Shown: positions 35,689 through 46,009, numbered from the stretch's first letter. The stretch is DNA of 64,000 nucleotides from Hyphomicrobium_A sp963812795 (GCA_963812795.1 CAWEWG010000007.1:310001-374000); one strand, 5' to 3'. Notes: generated by a model from the letters alone, not told the origin. A program made the numbers and translations.

Positions 35689-37438
35689 ATGCTAGCGTTC
35701 GTTCGTGCTGCCCTCACGCTCGGCGCGCTGTGTACCGTCGCTAGCGCGCAGACCATCTACCCGATCGACAGAGCGCAGATACTCGCCGGTGCGACCTTCG
35801 ATTTGAAAGTCGAGTTCGCGGGTGCACCGGCGCCGTCGGACATCAAGGTGACGATCAACGGCGAGGAGGCCGGTAAGGTGCTTGGCCGGACGGCTAACAT
35901 AGCCGCCGACGAGGACGGCCTGGGCCACACTGCCTATTGGATACGCGGCGCCCACCTCGACAAGGCCGGCAGCGTCAACGTCGAGGCAAGCGCCGGCGCT
36001 TCGCGCTCTTCCGTGACCTGGGATGTCTACGGTACGCCGGACGGGCGCCTCGCCAAGAACGTCATCCTGCTTGTCGGCGACGGCATGTCGATGGCGCACC
36101 GCACCGCCGCGCGCATACTGTCGAAGGGCATTTCGCAGGGCAAGTATGGTGGCGAACTCGCCATGGACGACATGCCCCACATGGCGCTGGTGTCGACGTC
36201 GGGAACGGATTCCATCGTCACCGACAGTGCCAACGCCATGACGGCCTACACCACGGGCCACAAGACTTGCGTCAACGCCCTCGGCACCTATTGCGCGTTG
36301 AACCGCAGCACGCTTGGGCATCCCAACGTCGAGACGATCGCCGAGCTCGCCAAGCGACGGCTGGGGATGGCGGTCGGCGTCGTGACCGACACCGAGATCG
36401 AGGATGCGACACCCGCCGGCATGGTGGCGCACACGCGGCGACGCACCGACTACGATGACATCGTGCGCATGTACTACTGGCTTCGGCCGGAAGTCATCAT
36501 GGGCGGCGGTACGCCGAACTTTCTTCCCACCACCGATCCGCGCGGCAAGCGTAAGGACGGCGAAAACTACATCAGTAAGTTCCAGAAGGCCGGCTACGCC
36601 TTCGTCGATACGGCAGCGCAGCTCGCCGCGGCAGCCGCCAAGCCCGAGACGACGAAGCTGCTCGGCCTCTTCAACGACAAGAACGTCGACGGCGCGCTCG
36701 ATCGCAAGATCCTCAAGAAGGGCACGGTCGACAAGTTCCCCGACCAGCCTGACCTGACCGAAGAGATGCGCGCGGCGCTCGAGGTCTCTGGCGCGCGGCG
36801 ACAAGGGCTTCATACTCATGGTCGAAGCCGGTCGTATCGACAAATACAGCCACTCCCTCGATTGGGAGCGTGCCGTCTACGACACCATCATGTTCGACAA
36901 CGTGGTGAAGATCGCCAAGGACTTCGCGGCCAAAAACAACGACACGCTAGTCATCGTCGTGCCCGACCACGCGCACCCGGTGTCGATCATCGGCACATAC
37001 GACGACAGCAAGGGCGAGCAATTGCGCGATCGGCTGCAAACGTATTCGGCGGCGCAATTTCCGAACTATCCGGCACCCGATGCCGAGGGGTTCCCGGCCA
37101 AGGTCGACGTCTCCCGGCGGCTGGCCATGGTATTTGCCGCCTACCCCGACTACTGCGATCCGGGCAAGCCCTACATGGAGGGCGAGAACCAGCCGACGGC
37201 GGCACCGGCCCCGGGGCAGGAGGGGGAGAAGCAGCCTGCGGTCGTCAACGAGGAATATTGCAAGCCGGGAGCGGCACGCAAGATCGGCAACCTGCCGTTC
37301 ACGGCGCGCAACGGCGTGCACGCGGCCGACGACGTGGTGTTGACGGCAATGGGACCGGGAGCGGACCTCTTTCGAGGGCGTGTCGACAACACGTTCGTGT
37401 TCCGCGCCATGGCGCGCGCGCTGGGGCTGGGCCAATAG
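35689..37438 (+). CDS. Alkaline phosphatase (PhoA family), frameshifted
   Basis: Exported phosphomonoesterase. The signal peptide is MLAFVRAALTLGALCTVASA from the ATG at 35689 (a GTG at 35659 is possible). After an N-terminal beta domain, the catalytic core shows metal-binding LLVGDGMSM, the Ser nucleophile at about residue 180 (VTDSANAMTAYTTGHKT), the metal ligands in VEAGRIDKYSH and VVPDHAHP, and a final His in NGVHAADDVVL. The frame changes near 36,795, just before GFILMVEAGRID, one base off. An unusual Pro/Glu-rich insert (PTAAPAPGQEGEKQP) lies between the last two metal sites. It is convergent with the GntR regulator, which may or may not control it. Confidence 0.85.
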
Positions 37439-37464
37439 GGCGCCGTCGCTCTAGCCGCTCCAGC

Positions 37465-38187
37465 TCAGCTTATCTCGGCGAAGTAATGATTGTCCTGCAG
37501 GTGGCAGCGCGCCACCCGCCACTCGATCGGCCTTCCGTCGATGGCGTACACAACGCAATCGAGCGTCAGCAACGGGCTGCCTTCCGCGACTTTGAGGGCC
37601 TGTGCATCACCACGTGTGGCGGCGGCAACGCCGACTTTCTCCTCCGCTCGCCCGAGCAGCACGCCGTAGCGGTGCGCCAAGACAACGATGCTCGGCGAGA
37701 CGTCACTCTCCTCGGCCAAGCCGGGGAAGCGCCCCTGCGGGACCGTAGTCTCTTCGACCATCAAGGGTGCACTATTGTGGGTGCGCACGCGGCGCAGCCG
37801 AAACACCTTCTCGCCATTGCGCAGGTCGAGATGCCGTACCTCAGCCTCGTTGGCGGTGGCGGCAGCAATGGAGCATGTGTCGGTTTCCCCGGAGATCCTG
37901 ACGCCATCCGGGTCGCGAATGCTGCTGAAACGCACTGCCTGCTCGTTGGACGTCTGGTCGATGACAAAGGTGCCTCGCCCCTGCCGGCGCGAGATCAGCC
38001 GCTCGCCTTCCATCTCGTCGAGGGCCTTGCGGACAGTGCCGACGCTGATTCCCAGTTCGCGCGACAGCTCAATCTCGTTGGGGATCGCCGCTCCGGGCTT
38101 CCAGGCGCCGCTCGCAATGCGCTGGATCAGCATGTCCTTGACTTGGAGGTAGAGGGGGCGCGTCGAGAACCTACCTACTACTGTCAT
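37465..38187 (-). CDS. GntR-family regulator with UTRA domain
   Basis: Transcription factor of the HutC subfamily, 240 residues from the ATG at 38187, which has GAGGGA at the right distance. The N-terminal winged helix-turn-helix contains PLYLQVKDMLIQRIASG and IELSRELGISVGTVRKALDE; the wing is GERLISRRQGRGTFV. The C-terminal UTRA ligand domain follows from about residue 90, with VFRLRRVRTHNSAPLMVEE and IEWRVARCHL. The ligand is unknown. It lies between alkaline phosphatase (convergent) and the biotin operon (divergent, 540 bases away). Confidence 0.88.
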   Translation of the reverse strand: MTVVGRFSTRPLYLQVKDMLIQRIASGAWKPGAAIPNEIELSRELGISVGTVRKALDEMEGERLISRRQGRGTFVIDQTSNEQAVRFSSIRDPDGVRISGETDTCSIAAATANEAEVRHLDLRNGEKVFRLRRVRTHNSAPLMVEETTVPQGRFPGLAEESDVSPSIVVLAHRYGVLLGRAEEKVGVAAATRGDAQALKVAEGSPLLTLDCVVYAIDGRPIEWRVARCHLQDNHYFAEIS

Positions 38188-38730
38188 GGGGAGTCCCTCA
38201 GCGGTTGCCGACCTCACGGAGCTGTATGGAAATGCAACTGATTCCTGCGTTCTCCGCGCCTGAGCGGGTTGCTAGCGTGCAAAGCCTGCGTAGTGCATAG
38301 GATGCACACGGGGCATTTCCGGTCGAGACTGATAATCTGTAGTAGAGCACAATAATCGATGTTAACTATAGCACGGTTGGTGGTGTTGGTGCGTCCTTTG
38401 TCCACCATTCTTTCACGGCTTCACTTCACTCTGCGACATTGGCGCACATGATCGACATGCGCGACGTCTTACGTCTCCGCACAGCGATTTGTTACTTCGC
38501 AGATCGATCAAACTGGCTGAGTACGCCACGCTCACAGACGTCCTCAGGTCAGACGGCCCTGCCGGAAGATCCTCCTCTCCCCGGCGGGGCCTTGCCGTCC
38601 CCACAAGTGCGCGGGCCGTCAACTCTGCCGCACGTGCGCCGTTAGTTCTTGCGGCGCTCCCCCGCGTCGGTGCAAACATCGCGGGATCGACGGGCGCGCA
38701 CCGCCCGCGCACCCCAAGGAGCCATTGCAT
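38188..38730. other. Intergenic region upstream of bioB
   Basis: The 543 bases between divergent gntR and bioB carry no coding region that looks real. It contains an AT-rich stretch at 38,320-38,380 and a GC-rich 3' half with ribosome site AAGGAG at 38716-38721. TTAACTATAG at 38362-38371 resembles the BioR operator in 8 of 10 bases but is 360 bases from the start and not palindromic. No riboswitch was recognised. Confidence 0.55.
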
Positions 38731-39762
38731 ATGCTGGATTTGCGGACGTCTCAGTCGGGCGCCACCGTTCAGTCCGCCGACCGCGCGCTTCGCCATGACT
38801 GGTCGCGCGAAGAGGCTCTCGCACTCTACGAAGCGCCGTTCAACGACCTGCTGTTCAAGGCGCAGTCAACCCATCGCCGCTTCTTCGATCCCAACGCCGT
38901 GCAGCGCAGCAGGTTGCTGTCCATCAAGACTGGCGGCTGTGCCGAGGATTGCGGCTACTGCAGCCAGTCGGCTCACCACGCGTCGGGGCTCAGCGCCAGT
39001 AAACTGATGGCGCTGCAGAACGTGCTGGCCGAGGCGCAGAAGGCCAAGGATGCCGGCGCCACCCGCTACTGCATGGGCGCTGCCTGGCGCTCGCCCAAGG
39101 GACGCGACATGGACGTACTTTGCGCCATGGTCGAAGGCGTCAAGGCGATGGGTATGGAAACCTGCATGACGCTCGGCATGCTCTCTGACGACGACGTCGG
39201 CAAGCTCAAGGGTGCGGGCCTCGACTATTACAACCACAACATCGATACGTCCGAGCGTTATTACAGCAAGGTCATCACCACCCGCACGTTCGCCGACCGT
39301 CTGCAGACGCTGGACCGGGTGCGCGAGGCCGGCATCAAGGTCTGCTCTGGCGGGATCGTCGGCATGGGCGAGGAGCCGGAAGACCGCGTCGACATGCTGC
39401 TGACCCTGGCCAATCTTCCCGAACACCCGGAAAGCGTGCCGATCAACATGCTGATCGCCATCCCGGGCACTCCGCTCGCCGATGCGGAGAAACTCGACGG
39501 CATCTCCTTCGTCCGCACCATCGCCCTCGCCCGCATCCTCATGCCGAAGTCGTACGTTCGCCTTTCGGCCGGGCGTACGCAGATGAGTGAAGAGACGCAG
39601 GCGCTGTGCTTTTTCGCGGGCGCCAACTCGATCTTCGTCGGCGATACGCTGCTGACGGCCGACAATCCGGGTGAGGACGCCGATGCCATCCTCTTTGACA
39701 AGCTCGGTCTGAGGCCGCTCGAGCTCGGCTCGTGCGAGCGGGATGATGTACAAGAGTCATGA
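38731..39762 (+). CDS. bioB: Biotin synthase
   Basis: Radical SAM enzyme that inserts sulfur into dethiobiotin. The [4Fe-4S] motif is C70-x3-C74-x2-C77 (GGCAEDCGYCSQS). The other cluster ligands are in ATRYCMGAAWRS, METCMTLGML and IKVCSGGIVGMGE. The protein is 343 residues. The ATG at 38731 has AAGGAG nine bases upstream. It leads a five-gene rightward operon with overlapping stops and starts. The last three genes match alphaproteobacterial bioDAZ. Confidence 0.95.
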   Translation: MLDLRTSQSGATVQSADRALRHDWSREEALALYEAPFNDLLFKAQSTHRRFFDPNAVQRSRLLSIKTGGCAEDCGYCSQSAHHASGLSASKLMALQNVLAEAQKAKDAGATRYCMGAAWRSPKGRDMDVLCAMVEGVKAMGMETCMTLGMLSDDDVGKLKGAGLDYYNHNIDTSERYYSKVITTRTFADRLQTLDRVREAGIKVCSGGIVGMGEEPEDRVDMLLTLANLPEHPESVPINMLIAIPGTPLADAEKLDGISFVRTIALARILMPKSYVRLSAGRTQMSEETQALCFFAGANSIFVGDTLLTADNPGEDADAILFDKLGLRPLELGSCERDDVQES

Positions 39763-40879
39763 ACGCGCTCTCGAGGCCCTGGCGCGACGTGGCCGGCGCC
39801 GGGCGCTTGTCGCGATCTCGGGCGCCGACTTCACCTCCAACGACTATCTCGGCCTGGCCACCTCGAACGAAATGAAATCGGCGGCGCGCGCCGCCATCGA
39901 GCGCGACGTGCCGATCGGCTCCGGCGGATCGCGGCTTCTGCGCGGCAATCACCGCGAGCACGAGGCACTGGAATCGGAGGCAGCGGCGTTCTTCGGCGCT
40001 GAAAGTGCGCTCTTCTTCGGCGGTGGATACATCGCCAATCTCGCGTTGTTCTCGACCCTGCCGCAACGCGGAGATGTCATCGTGCACGATGCCTTGATCC
40101 ATGCGTCGGTCCACGATGGCATGCGCATGGGCAAGGCGGAGCGCGCCGAAGCCCGTCACAACGATGCGCAAGCGTTCGAGGACGTGATCAAGGATTGGCG
40201 AGCGGCGGGCGGCACGGGGACGCCATGGATCGCCGTCGAGAGCCTCTACAGCATGGATGGCGACAGTGCCCCCCTCGACGATCTCCTGGCCATCGCCACG
40301 CGTCACGACGGCGTCCTGGTCATCGACGAAGCGCACGCTACGGGGGTGCTCGGGCCCATGGGTCGCGGTCTCGGCGCCCATCTGGAAGGACGCGGCAATA
40401 TCATCGCGCTGCACACTTGCGGCAAGGCGCTGGGAGCCATGGGCGCCCTGCTGACCGGCCCGCAGGTGCTGTGCGACTACCTCGTAAATCGCTCGCGGCC
40501 ATTCATCTACGCGACGGCGCCGTCGCCACTGATGGCAGCGATCGTGCGCGCGGCGCTGGTCATCTGCCGCTTCGATGCGGCGCGACGCGAAAGGCTGCAG
40601 TCGCTGGTCGCCTTGGCGGGTGCGAAGCTCGCTGAAAGTTGCGGATTGCAGGCGTCGGGCTCGCACATCCAGCCGGTCATCGTCGGGGCCGACGAGCGGG
40701 CTACGCGCCTCGCAGCCGCGATGCAGGCGCGCGGTTTCGACACCCGCGCCGTGCGCCCCCCGACGGTTCCCGAAGGCACCGCGCGCCTACGCCTGTCGCT
40801 GACGTTGAATGTCGACGAGGCAAAGGTGGCGGAGATGGCCGCGGTACTGGCCGAGGAGCTGAAGAGGCTCGACACATGA
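39743..40879 (+). CDS. bioF: 8-amino-7-oxononanoate synthase
   Basis: PLP-dependent enzyme that condenses pimeloyl-ACP and alanine. The start region overlaps bioB by 20 bases: the ATGs at 39743 and 39746 are both in frame; another ATG at 39759 is not. Key blocks are FTSNDYLGLATS, GSGGSRLLRGNHREHEALE, VIDEAHATGVLG and the PLP lysine in LHTCGKALGAMGALL. The C-terminal domain ends with SGSHIQPVIVG and TARLRLSLTLNVDEAKV. The protein is 378 residues, the usual size. Its stop overlaps the bioD start. Confidence 0.93.
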   Translation: MMYKSHERALEALARRGRRRALVAISGADFTSNDYLGLATSNEMKSAARAAIERDVPIGSGGSRLLRGNHREHEALESEAAAFFGAESALFFGGGYIANLALFSTLPQRGDVIVHDALIHASVHDGMRMGKAERAEARHNDAQAFEDVIKDWRAAGGTGTPWIAVESLYSMDGDSAPLDDLLAIATRHDGVLVIDEAHATGVLGPMGRGLGAHLEGRGNIIALHTCGKALGAMGALLTGPQVLCDYLVNRSRPFIYATAPSPLMAAIVRAALVICRFDAARRERLQSLVALAGAKLAESCGLQASGSHIQPVIVGADERATRLAAAMQARGFDTRAVRPPTVPEGTARLRLSLTLNVDEAKVAEMAAVLAEELKRLDT

Positions 40880-41525
40880 CGAGCGCCATCGTGGTCACCG
40901 GCACGGATACGGACGTCGGCAAGACCGTGTTCGCTGCCGCACTCGTTGCCGCGCTCGATGCGTACTACTGGAAGCCGGTACAGGCCGGGCTCGATGGCGA
41001 GACCGATGCCGAGATCGTGCGGCGCCTGTCGGGGTTGACGGCGGAGCGGATGCTGCCGGAGGTCTACCGCTTGACGACGGCGGCGTCACCGCATCTCGCC
41101 GCCGAGCGCGACGGTGTCGAAATCGACTTCGAAGGCTTGGCCAATGCGCCCGTGTTGGCGCAGGACCGGGCGGTTGTCATCGAGGGCGCCGGCGGTCTTC
41201 TGGTTCCGCTTACGCGCCACCTTTTGCAGATCGAGCTCTTCGCGCGCTGGGGTGCGCCGGTCGTGCTCGTCGCTTCTACTCGGCTCGGTACGATCAACCA
41301 CAGCCTGCTGTCCATCGAAGCTCTGAAGCGACGCCGCATCCCGCTGCTCGGCATCGCCTTCTCGGTGAAGAGAACGCCGATTCGGAACGCACCATCACTG
41401 AGATGGGCGGGGTACGCCACCTGGGTCGCCTGCCGATTGTCGAGCCGCTCGATGTCGCATCGCTGCGCGTTGCCTTCGCAGCCGCGTTCAGCGCCGCCGA
41501 CTTTCTTGCCCCGGTACCGTCATGA
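40876..41525 (+). CDS. bioD: Dethiobiotin synthetase, frameshift near C-terminus
   Basis: ATP-dependent carboxylase that closes the ureido ring. The P-loop is VTGTDTDVGKTVFAAALVAA, followed by YWKPVQAGLDG and AVVIEGAGGLLVPLT. The frame changes near 41,360 after LLGIAF; the correct end continues with GEENADSERTITEMGG and PIVEPLDVASLRVAF in the next frame, stopping at 41523-41525. With the correction the protein is about 216 residues. The ATG overlaps the bioF stop, and the stop overlaps bioA. Confidence 0.9.
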
Positions 41526-42796
41526 CATCAAAGGGCGGCAGCCCGATTTGGCATCCCTTCACGCAACATGGCCTGCAGCCGCGCATGGTCGAGATCGCCA
41601 GCGCGCAAGGCGCCTGGCTCGAAACCGCCGGCGGCGGCCGCCTGCTCGACGGCATCTCTTCGTGGTGGGTGGTGACGCACGGCCACTGTCACCCGCACAT
41701 CGTGGCGGCGATCGAGGCGCAGGCCGGGCGGCTCGACCAGGTGATCTTCGCGGGCTACACGCACGTGCCGGCCGAGACACTGGCGCGCAGCCTCATCGAC
41801 ATAGCGCCGCAGGGTCTGGCCCATGTCTTTTTCACCGACAGCGGCTCGACCTCGGTGGAGGTGGCGCTGAAGATGGCGCTTGGCTACTGGCGCAACATCG
41901 GCGAGACGCGCCGGCGCATCGTCGCCCTCGAGCATGGCTACCACGGCGACACGATCGGCGGCATGTCGGTCGGCGCGCGCGGCGTATTCAGCGCTGCCTA
42001 CGAGCCGCTGCTGTTCGACGTCGTGCGCATCCCGTTTCCAGTGCCCGGGCAAGAGCAACGGACCATCGATGCGTTTGATGCAGCCTGTGCCGCCGAGCCG
42101 GTGGCCGCCTTGATCGTCGAGCCGCTCATTCTCGGCGCCGGCGGCATGCTCATCTATGAGGCCGACGTCCTGCGCGAGCTGAAACGGGTGGCGGAGGCGC
42201 ATGGCGCCCTGTTGATCGCCGACGAAGTGATGACCGGCTGGGGCCGCACGGGCCAACTGTTCGCTTGCGACACGGCCGGCATTGCCCCCGACATCCTGTG
42301 CCTCGCCAAGGGCATCACCGGTGGCTCGCTGCCGCTGGCGGTGACGCTGTGCACCGCGCCGATTTTCGAAGCGCATCGGTCAAGCGACCGCAGCAAGACA
42401 TTTTTCCATTCGAGCTCGTATACGGCCAATCCCATCGCCTGTGCTGCCGCCAATGCCAATCTTGAGGTCTGGCGGACAGAGCCGGTTGCCAAGCGGATCG
42501 CGGCACTGACCGCGGCGCATGCCGAGCGCCTGGAGCCCTTCCGGCACGACGGGCGCTTTGCCAACGTCCGCCAGCTCGGCACCATCGCCGCGCTCGACCT
42601 CGTCGTCGAGGATGCCGGCTACCTCGCCGCGGTCGGCCCGCGCCTTGCGCAATTCTTCATCGACCGGGGCGTGCTGTTGCGACCGCTCGGGAATACCATT
42701 TACGTCATGCCGCCGTATTGCATAACGGCCGCCGAGCTCGACCTGATCTATGCGGCAATCGCCGAGGCCCCCGCCGCACTGGAGCGCGGCGCATGA
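41522..42796 (+). CDS. bioA: Adenosylmethionine-8-amino-7-oxononanoate aminotransferase
   Basis: PLP enzyme that transfers the amino group of SAM to 8-amino-7-oxononanoate. The 424-residue protein has IWHPFTQHGLQPRM at the N-terminus, SWWVVTHGHCHPHI, the PLP lysine in ILCLAKGITGGSLPLAV and FFHSSSYTANPIACAAA near the end. The ATG overlaps the bioD stop (ATGA) and the stop overlaps bioZ. Confidence 0.93.
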   Translation: MTSKGGSPIWHPFTQHGLQPRMVEIASAQGAWLETAGGGRLLDGISSWWVVTHGHCHPHIVAAIEAQAGRLDQVIFAGYTHVPAETLARSLIDIAPQGLAHVFFTDSGSTSVEVALKMALGYWRNIGETRRRIVALEHGYHGDTIGGMSVGARGVFSAAYEPLLFDVVRIPFPVPGQEQRTIDAFDAACAAEPVAALIVEPLILGAGGMLIYEADVLRELKRVAEAHGALLIADEVMTGWGRTGQLFACDTAGIAPDILCLAKGITGGSLPLAVTLCTAPIFEAHRSSDRSKTFFHSSSYTANPIACAAANANLEVWRTEPVAKRIAALTAAHAERLEPFRHDGRFANVRQLGTIAALDLVVEDAGYLAAVGPRLAQFFIDRGVLLRPLGNTIYVMPPYCITAAELDLIYAAIAEAPAALERGA

Positions 42797-43773
42797 GCGG
42801 ATCGACACTCCTCGGGTATGGCCACTACGCACCGCAGCGAAGGGTCGCCAATGCCGAAATCGAAAACCGCCTTGGGCTGGAGCCAGGATGGATTTTCCGC
42901 CGCACCGGCATCGAGGAACGCCGGTACGCTGCCGATGACGAAGCGCTGACTGACATCGCCGTGCCGGCGGGCGATATGGCGCTGCAGCAATCAGGCCTTA
43001 GCCGTGCAGATATCGCGCTTACTCTGCTGGCGACGAGCACGCCCGATCACTTGCTGCCGCCGTCGGCGCCGCTCCTCGCCCACCGCCTCGGTCTCAGCAA
43101 CTCGGGCGGCATAGACCTCGCCGGCGCCTGTGCCGGGTTCCTCTATGCGCTCACCCTCGCCGACAGCTTCGTTCGCGTGCACGGCGCCCCGGTGCTGGTC
43201 GTCGCCGCCAACATCCTCTCGCGGCGAATCAATCCGGCCGAGCGGGGAAGCTGCATTCTGTTCGCCGACGCCGCTGGCGCTGTCGTCGTCGCTCCTTCCG
43301 ACCGGCCCGGCGACGGCGTCCTGGGTGCCAAGCTCGCCGCCGACGGCAGCGGCTATGGGCTCATCAGCATAGAGGCCGGCGGCAGCCGTCGGCCGTTCGC
43401 CGCCGATTTGGCGATCGAGGAAACGCAGATGGTCATCGCCGACGGCAAGGCCGTCTTCACCCGCGCCGTCGACATGATGTCGGCGACCGCGCGGGAGGCG
43501 CTCGCCAAAGCGCGGCTGACCGTGGCCGACATCGACCGTCTCGTTCCGCACCAAGCCAACGGACGCATCATCGCCGCCGTCGCCCAGCAGCTTGGCGTGC
43601 CTAGTGAAAAGGTCATCTCCACCATTGCCAAGTTCGGCAACAGCTCGGCGGCGACGATCCCACTGTCGCTCTCGATCGCCGCTGTCGAAGGGCGCCTTCA
43701 GCGGGGCCATCGCCTGCTCATGTGCGCGGCAGGCGCCGGACTGACCGGAGGAGCTGTCGTCTATCGGCTTTGA
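42793..43773 (+). CDS. bioZ: BioZ, KAS III-like enzyme for pimelate precursor synthesis
   Basis: A 326-residue beta-ketoacyl-ACP synthase III family protein. The catalytic Cys113 is in DLAGACAGFLYAL, the His in LVPHQANGRII and the Asn in FGNSSAATIPLSL. In Agrobacterium, BioZ condenses a glutaryl thioester with malonyl-ACP to make a pimelate precursor. The operon position after bioA is the classic alphaproteobacterial arrangement, and bioC/bioH are not seen nearby. The sequence also resembles FabH, so name rests partly on context. No clear terminator follows. Confidence 0.88.
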   Translation: MSGSTLLGYGHYAPQRRVANAEIENRLGLEPGWIFRRTGIEERRYAADDEALTDIAVPAGDMALQQSGLSRADIALTLLATSTPDHLLPPSAPLLAHRLGLSNSGGIDLAGACAGFLYALTLADSFVRVHGAPVLVVAANILSRRINPAERGSCILFADAAGAVVVAPSDRPGDGVLGAKLAADGSGYGLISIEAGGSRRPFAADLAIEETQMVIADGKAVFTRAVDMMSATAREALAKARLTVADIDRLVPHQANGRIIAAVAQQLGVPSEKVISTIAKFGNSSAATIPLSLSIAAVEGRLQRGHRLLMCAAGAGLTGGAVVYRL

Positions 43774-44041
43774 CCGGTTGTCTGGATCGGCCTGCGATCC
43801 TGCAAGCGGGGTTCAGATTCAGTTCATGCGCGGCATGGTTGAGTGTGGCCACGACGACAGATGCGGATCGAAACGGGACCGGGTTGGGAGGCACTTGAGC
43901 CAAAAGCGTGCCAAAGCCCCCGTCCAGCCGCATTTCGATGCAGGAACTGCAAACCGCCATGTCGCGTTGTTCGGTCCGATACATCGTGCAAATTGGCACG
44001 TTTGAACTGTATGTCCCACTAGCCGTCCAGGTGAAAAAAAC

Positions 44042-45231
44042 ATGCCGATGAGCGCGACAAGCTCCGGTGCACAGCGCGATCTGCGAATAGATTTCTTCCG
44101 CGGTCTGGCCCTGCTTTTCATTTTCGTCGATCACGTGCCCGACAACGTGCTGGCCAAGTTCACGTTGAAGAACTTCGGCTTCGCTGACGCTGCCGAAGTC
44201 TTCGTGCTGCTCGCTGGCTTCTCGGCGGTGCTCGCCTACCAACGCGTGTTCGAGGGCCAGGGCTTCAAGGCCGGCGTGGCACGCGTGTTCGAGCGCGTCC
44301 GCGACATCTATCTCTGGCATCTGGCGCTGGTCGTCATCTGCGGCCTCGGCCTAACGCTCGCCGCCACCCAGTTCGGCAACATCTCTTACGTCACCAACAT
44401 CGGCGTGCACGTGTTTACGGAGAACCCGGCGCGATCGAGCATGCTTGCGGCGGTCGCTCGTCAACCAGCCGAACTCACTCAACATCCTGCCGCTGTACGT
44501 CGTGCTGCTGATGTTCTGGCTCCCGTTCGTGTTGTGGTTGCTGCCCCGCAATCCGTGGCAGGCGCTGGTGCTGTCGGTCGGCTTGTGGGCGGCTTCGAAC
44601 TTGCTCACCGCGAACTTGCCGAGCATGCAGCATGCCGGACGGCTGGGTGTTCAACCCATTCGCCTGGCAGCTGCTGATCACCATCGGCGCGCTGACGGCG
44701 CATTTTACCCGCAAAGGTCCGCTGCCCGTCTCGCGCCCGCTGATGTGGGTAGCGATCGGCTACGTCACGTTCGCTTTCCTCGTTGCCGCGCCGTGGACGC
44801 AGATCCCTGGCCTCGAGTCGACGCGTCTGTTGGCGCCGGATCTGCTCGGCCACGTCGACAAGACGTACCTGTCGCCCTGGCGCCTCGCCAACGTTGTCGC
44901 GCTCGGCTACCTGGCAATGATCTTACTGTCGCCGCAAAGCCCATGGCTTAGTCGGGCTTGGGCCACGGGCATTGGGCATTGCGGCCGGCACTCCCTGGAA
45001 ATCTTCTGTCTCGGAACGGTACTTTCGTTCACGGGTTGGGTTGTCCTCGTTGAAGCCGGCTATGGACTCGCCTTACAGATCCTGGTCAATACGGTAGGCA
45101 TCGGGATTTTGGTGGGGACGGCATGGGCTCTTGCACTGCGCAACCGCGGCACGGAATGGGCATTCGGGCAGACGGTACGCAAGTTCTTCGCAGAGCGCGG
45201 CACCTCGGGTGCGCAGCAGTTGCAAGCCTAG
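44042..45231 (+). CDS. opgC: OpgC-domain acyltransferase, frameshifted twice
   Basis: Inner-membrane protein of the OpgC family (PF10129), which transfers succinyl groups to osmoregulated periplasmic glucans. The N-terminus has DLRIDFFRGLALLFIFVDH, the standard catalytic-His acyltransferase opening, then DAAEVFVLLAGFSAVLAYQ. Later parts, LNILPLYVVLLMFWLPFVLW and LVFNPFAWQLLITIGAL-like, lie in two further frames; changes occur near 44,455 and 44,625. The 3' part ends with SLEIFCLGTVLSFTGW. Corrected length is about 396 residues with about ten helices. Its end overlaps the following SGNH hydrolase by 76 bases. Confidence 0.85.
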
Positions 45232-46009
45232 CGATCTTATCTTCGGCTCAAGCAGAAGCCAGCCCGCGCTGCCAAGCGCCGGCTGCGCTTATGCGTTTTG
45301 ACGCTCCGCTGCCGAAATTCTCTGCCGCCCTCGCGGCCGGCCAGCCGGTACGCATCATCGCGCTGGGCTCATCGAGCACGCAGGGCATCGGCGCCTCGAG
45401 CCCGAAGGCCTGCTATCCGGTGAAGCTGCAGGCCGAGCTTTCGCAGCGGTTTCCTGGCAACAAGATCACCGTCGAGAACCTCGGCATCGGCGGCCAGCTC
45501 GCCACCGATATGCTCCGCCGCATCAAAAAGGACGTCATCGCGCGCAAGCCGACGCTGGTGATCTGGCAGACGGGCGTCAACGACGCCATGCGCCTCGTCA
45601 ACGTCGACAAGTTCCGCGAGACGGTCGTCGCCGGCATCGACGAGATGCAGCGCGCTGGCATCGACGTCGTGCTGCTCGACATGCAGTACTTCCCCAAGGC
45701 CGAGAAGGTGCGCGACTTCCCGCGCTTCCTCGTCGCCATGCGCCAGATCGCCGAGCAGCGCCGCATCCCCATCATGCAGCGCTTCGCCATCATGAAGCAT
45801 CTGGTCACCAGCGCACAGTTCACGCCGCAGCAGCTGCTGGCGGCGGACCAGTTCCATCCCAACGATCTCAGCTACGGCTGCCTGGGCGCATCATGGCCGA
45901 AGCCCTGCAGGGCGAGGTCATCGACGGGACCAAGGCGGTGGCCAAGAAGAAGTACCCAGCCGAAGCCGCCAAGCAGGCCGGCGCTGTGGCTCCTCTCCCG
46001 GTTCACTGA
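45156..46009 (+). CDS. Exported SGNH/GDSL hydrolase, frameshift near C-terminus
   Basis: Probable periplasmic esterase or acetyltransferase-partner. The signal segment (LGCAAVASLAILSSAQAEAS) is followed by block I IIALGSSSTQGIGASS with the Ser nucleophile, block II NLGIGGQLATDM, block III VIWQTGVND and block V DQFHPNDLSYGCLG with the catalytic Asp and His. The frame changes near 45,893 after GCLG; the correct end is RIMAEALQGEVIDGTK and stops at 46007-46009. The start is taken at ATG 45156, inside opgC, because nothing suitable lies later; this is uncertain. Position suggests a role in glucan or envelope acylation. Confidence 0.8.

Noticed and set aside
38362..38371. TTAACTATAG as a possible BioR operator for the biotin operon
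   Set aside because: Eight of ten bases match the BioR box but it is not palindromic and lies 360 bases upstream; the neighbouring GntR protein has a UTRA domain and cannot be assigned as BioR.
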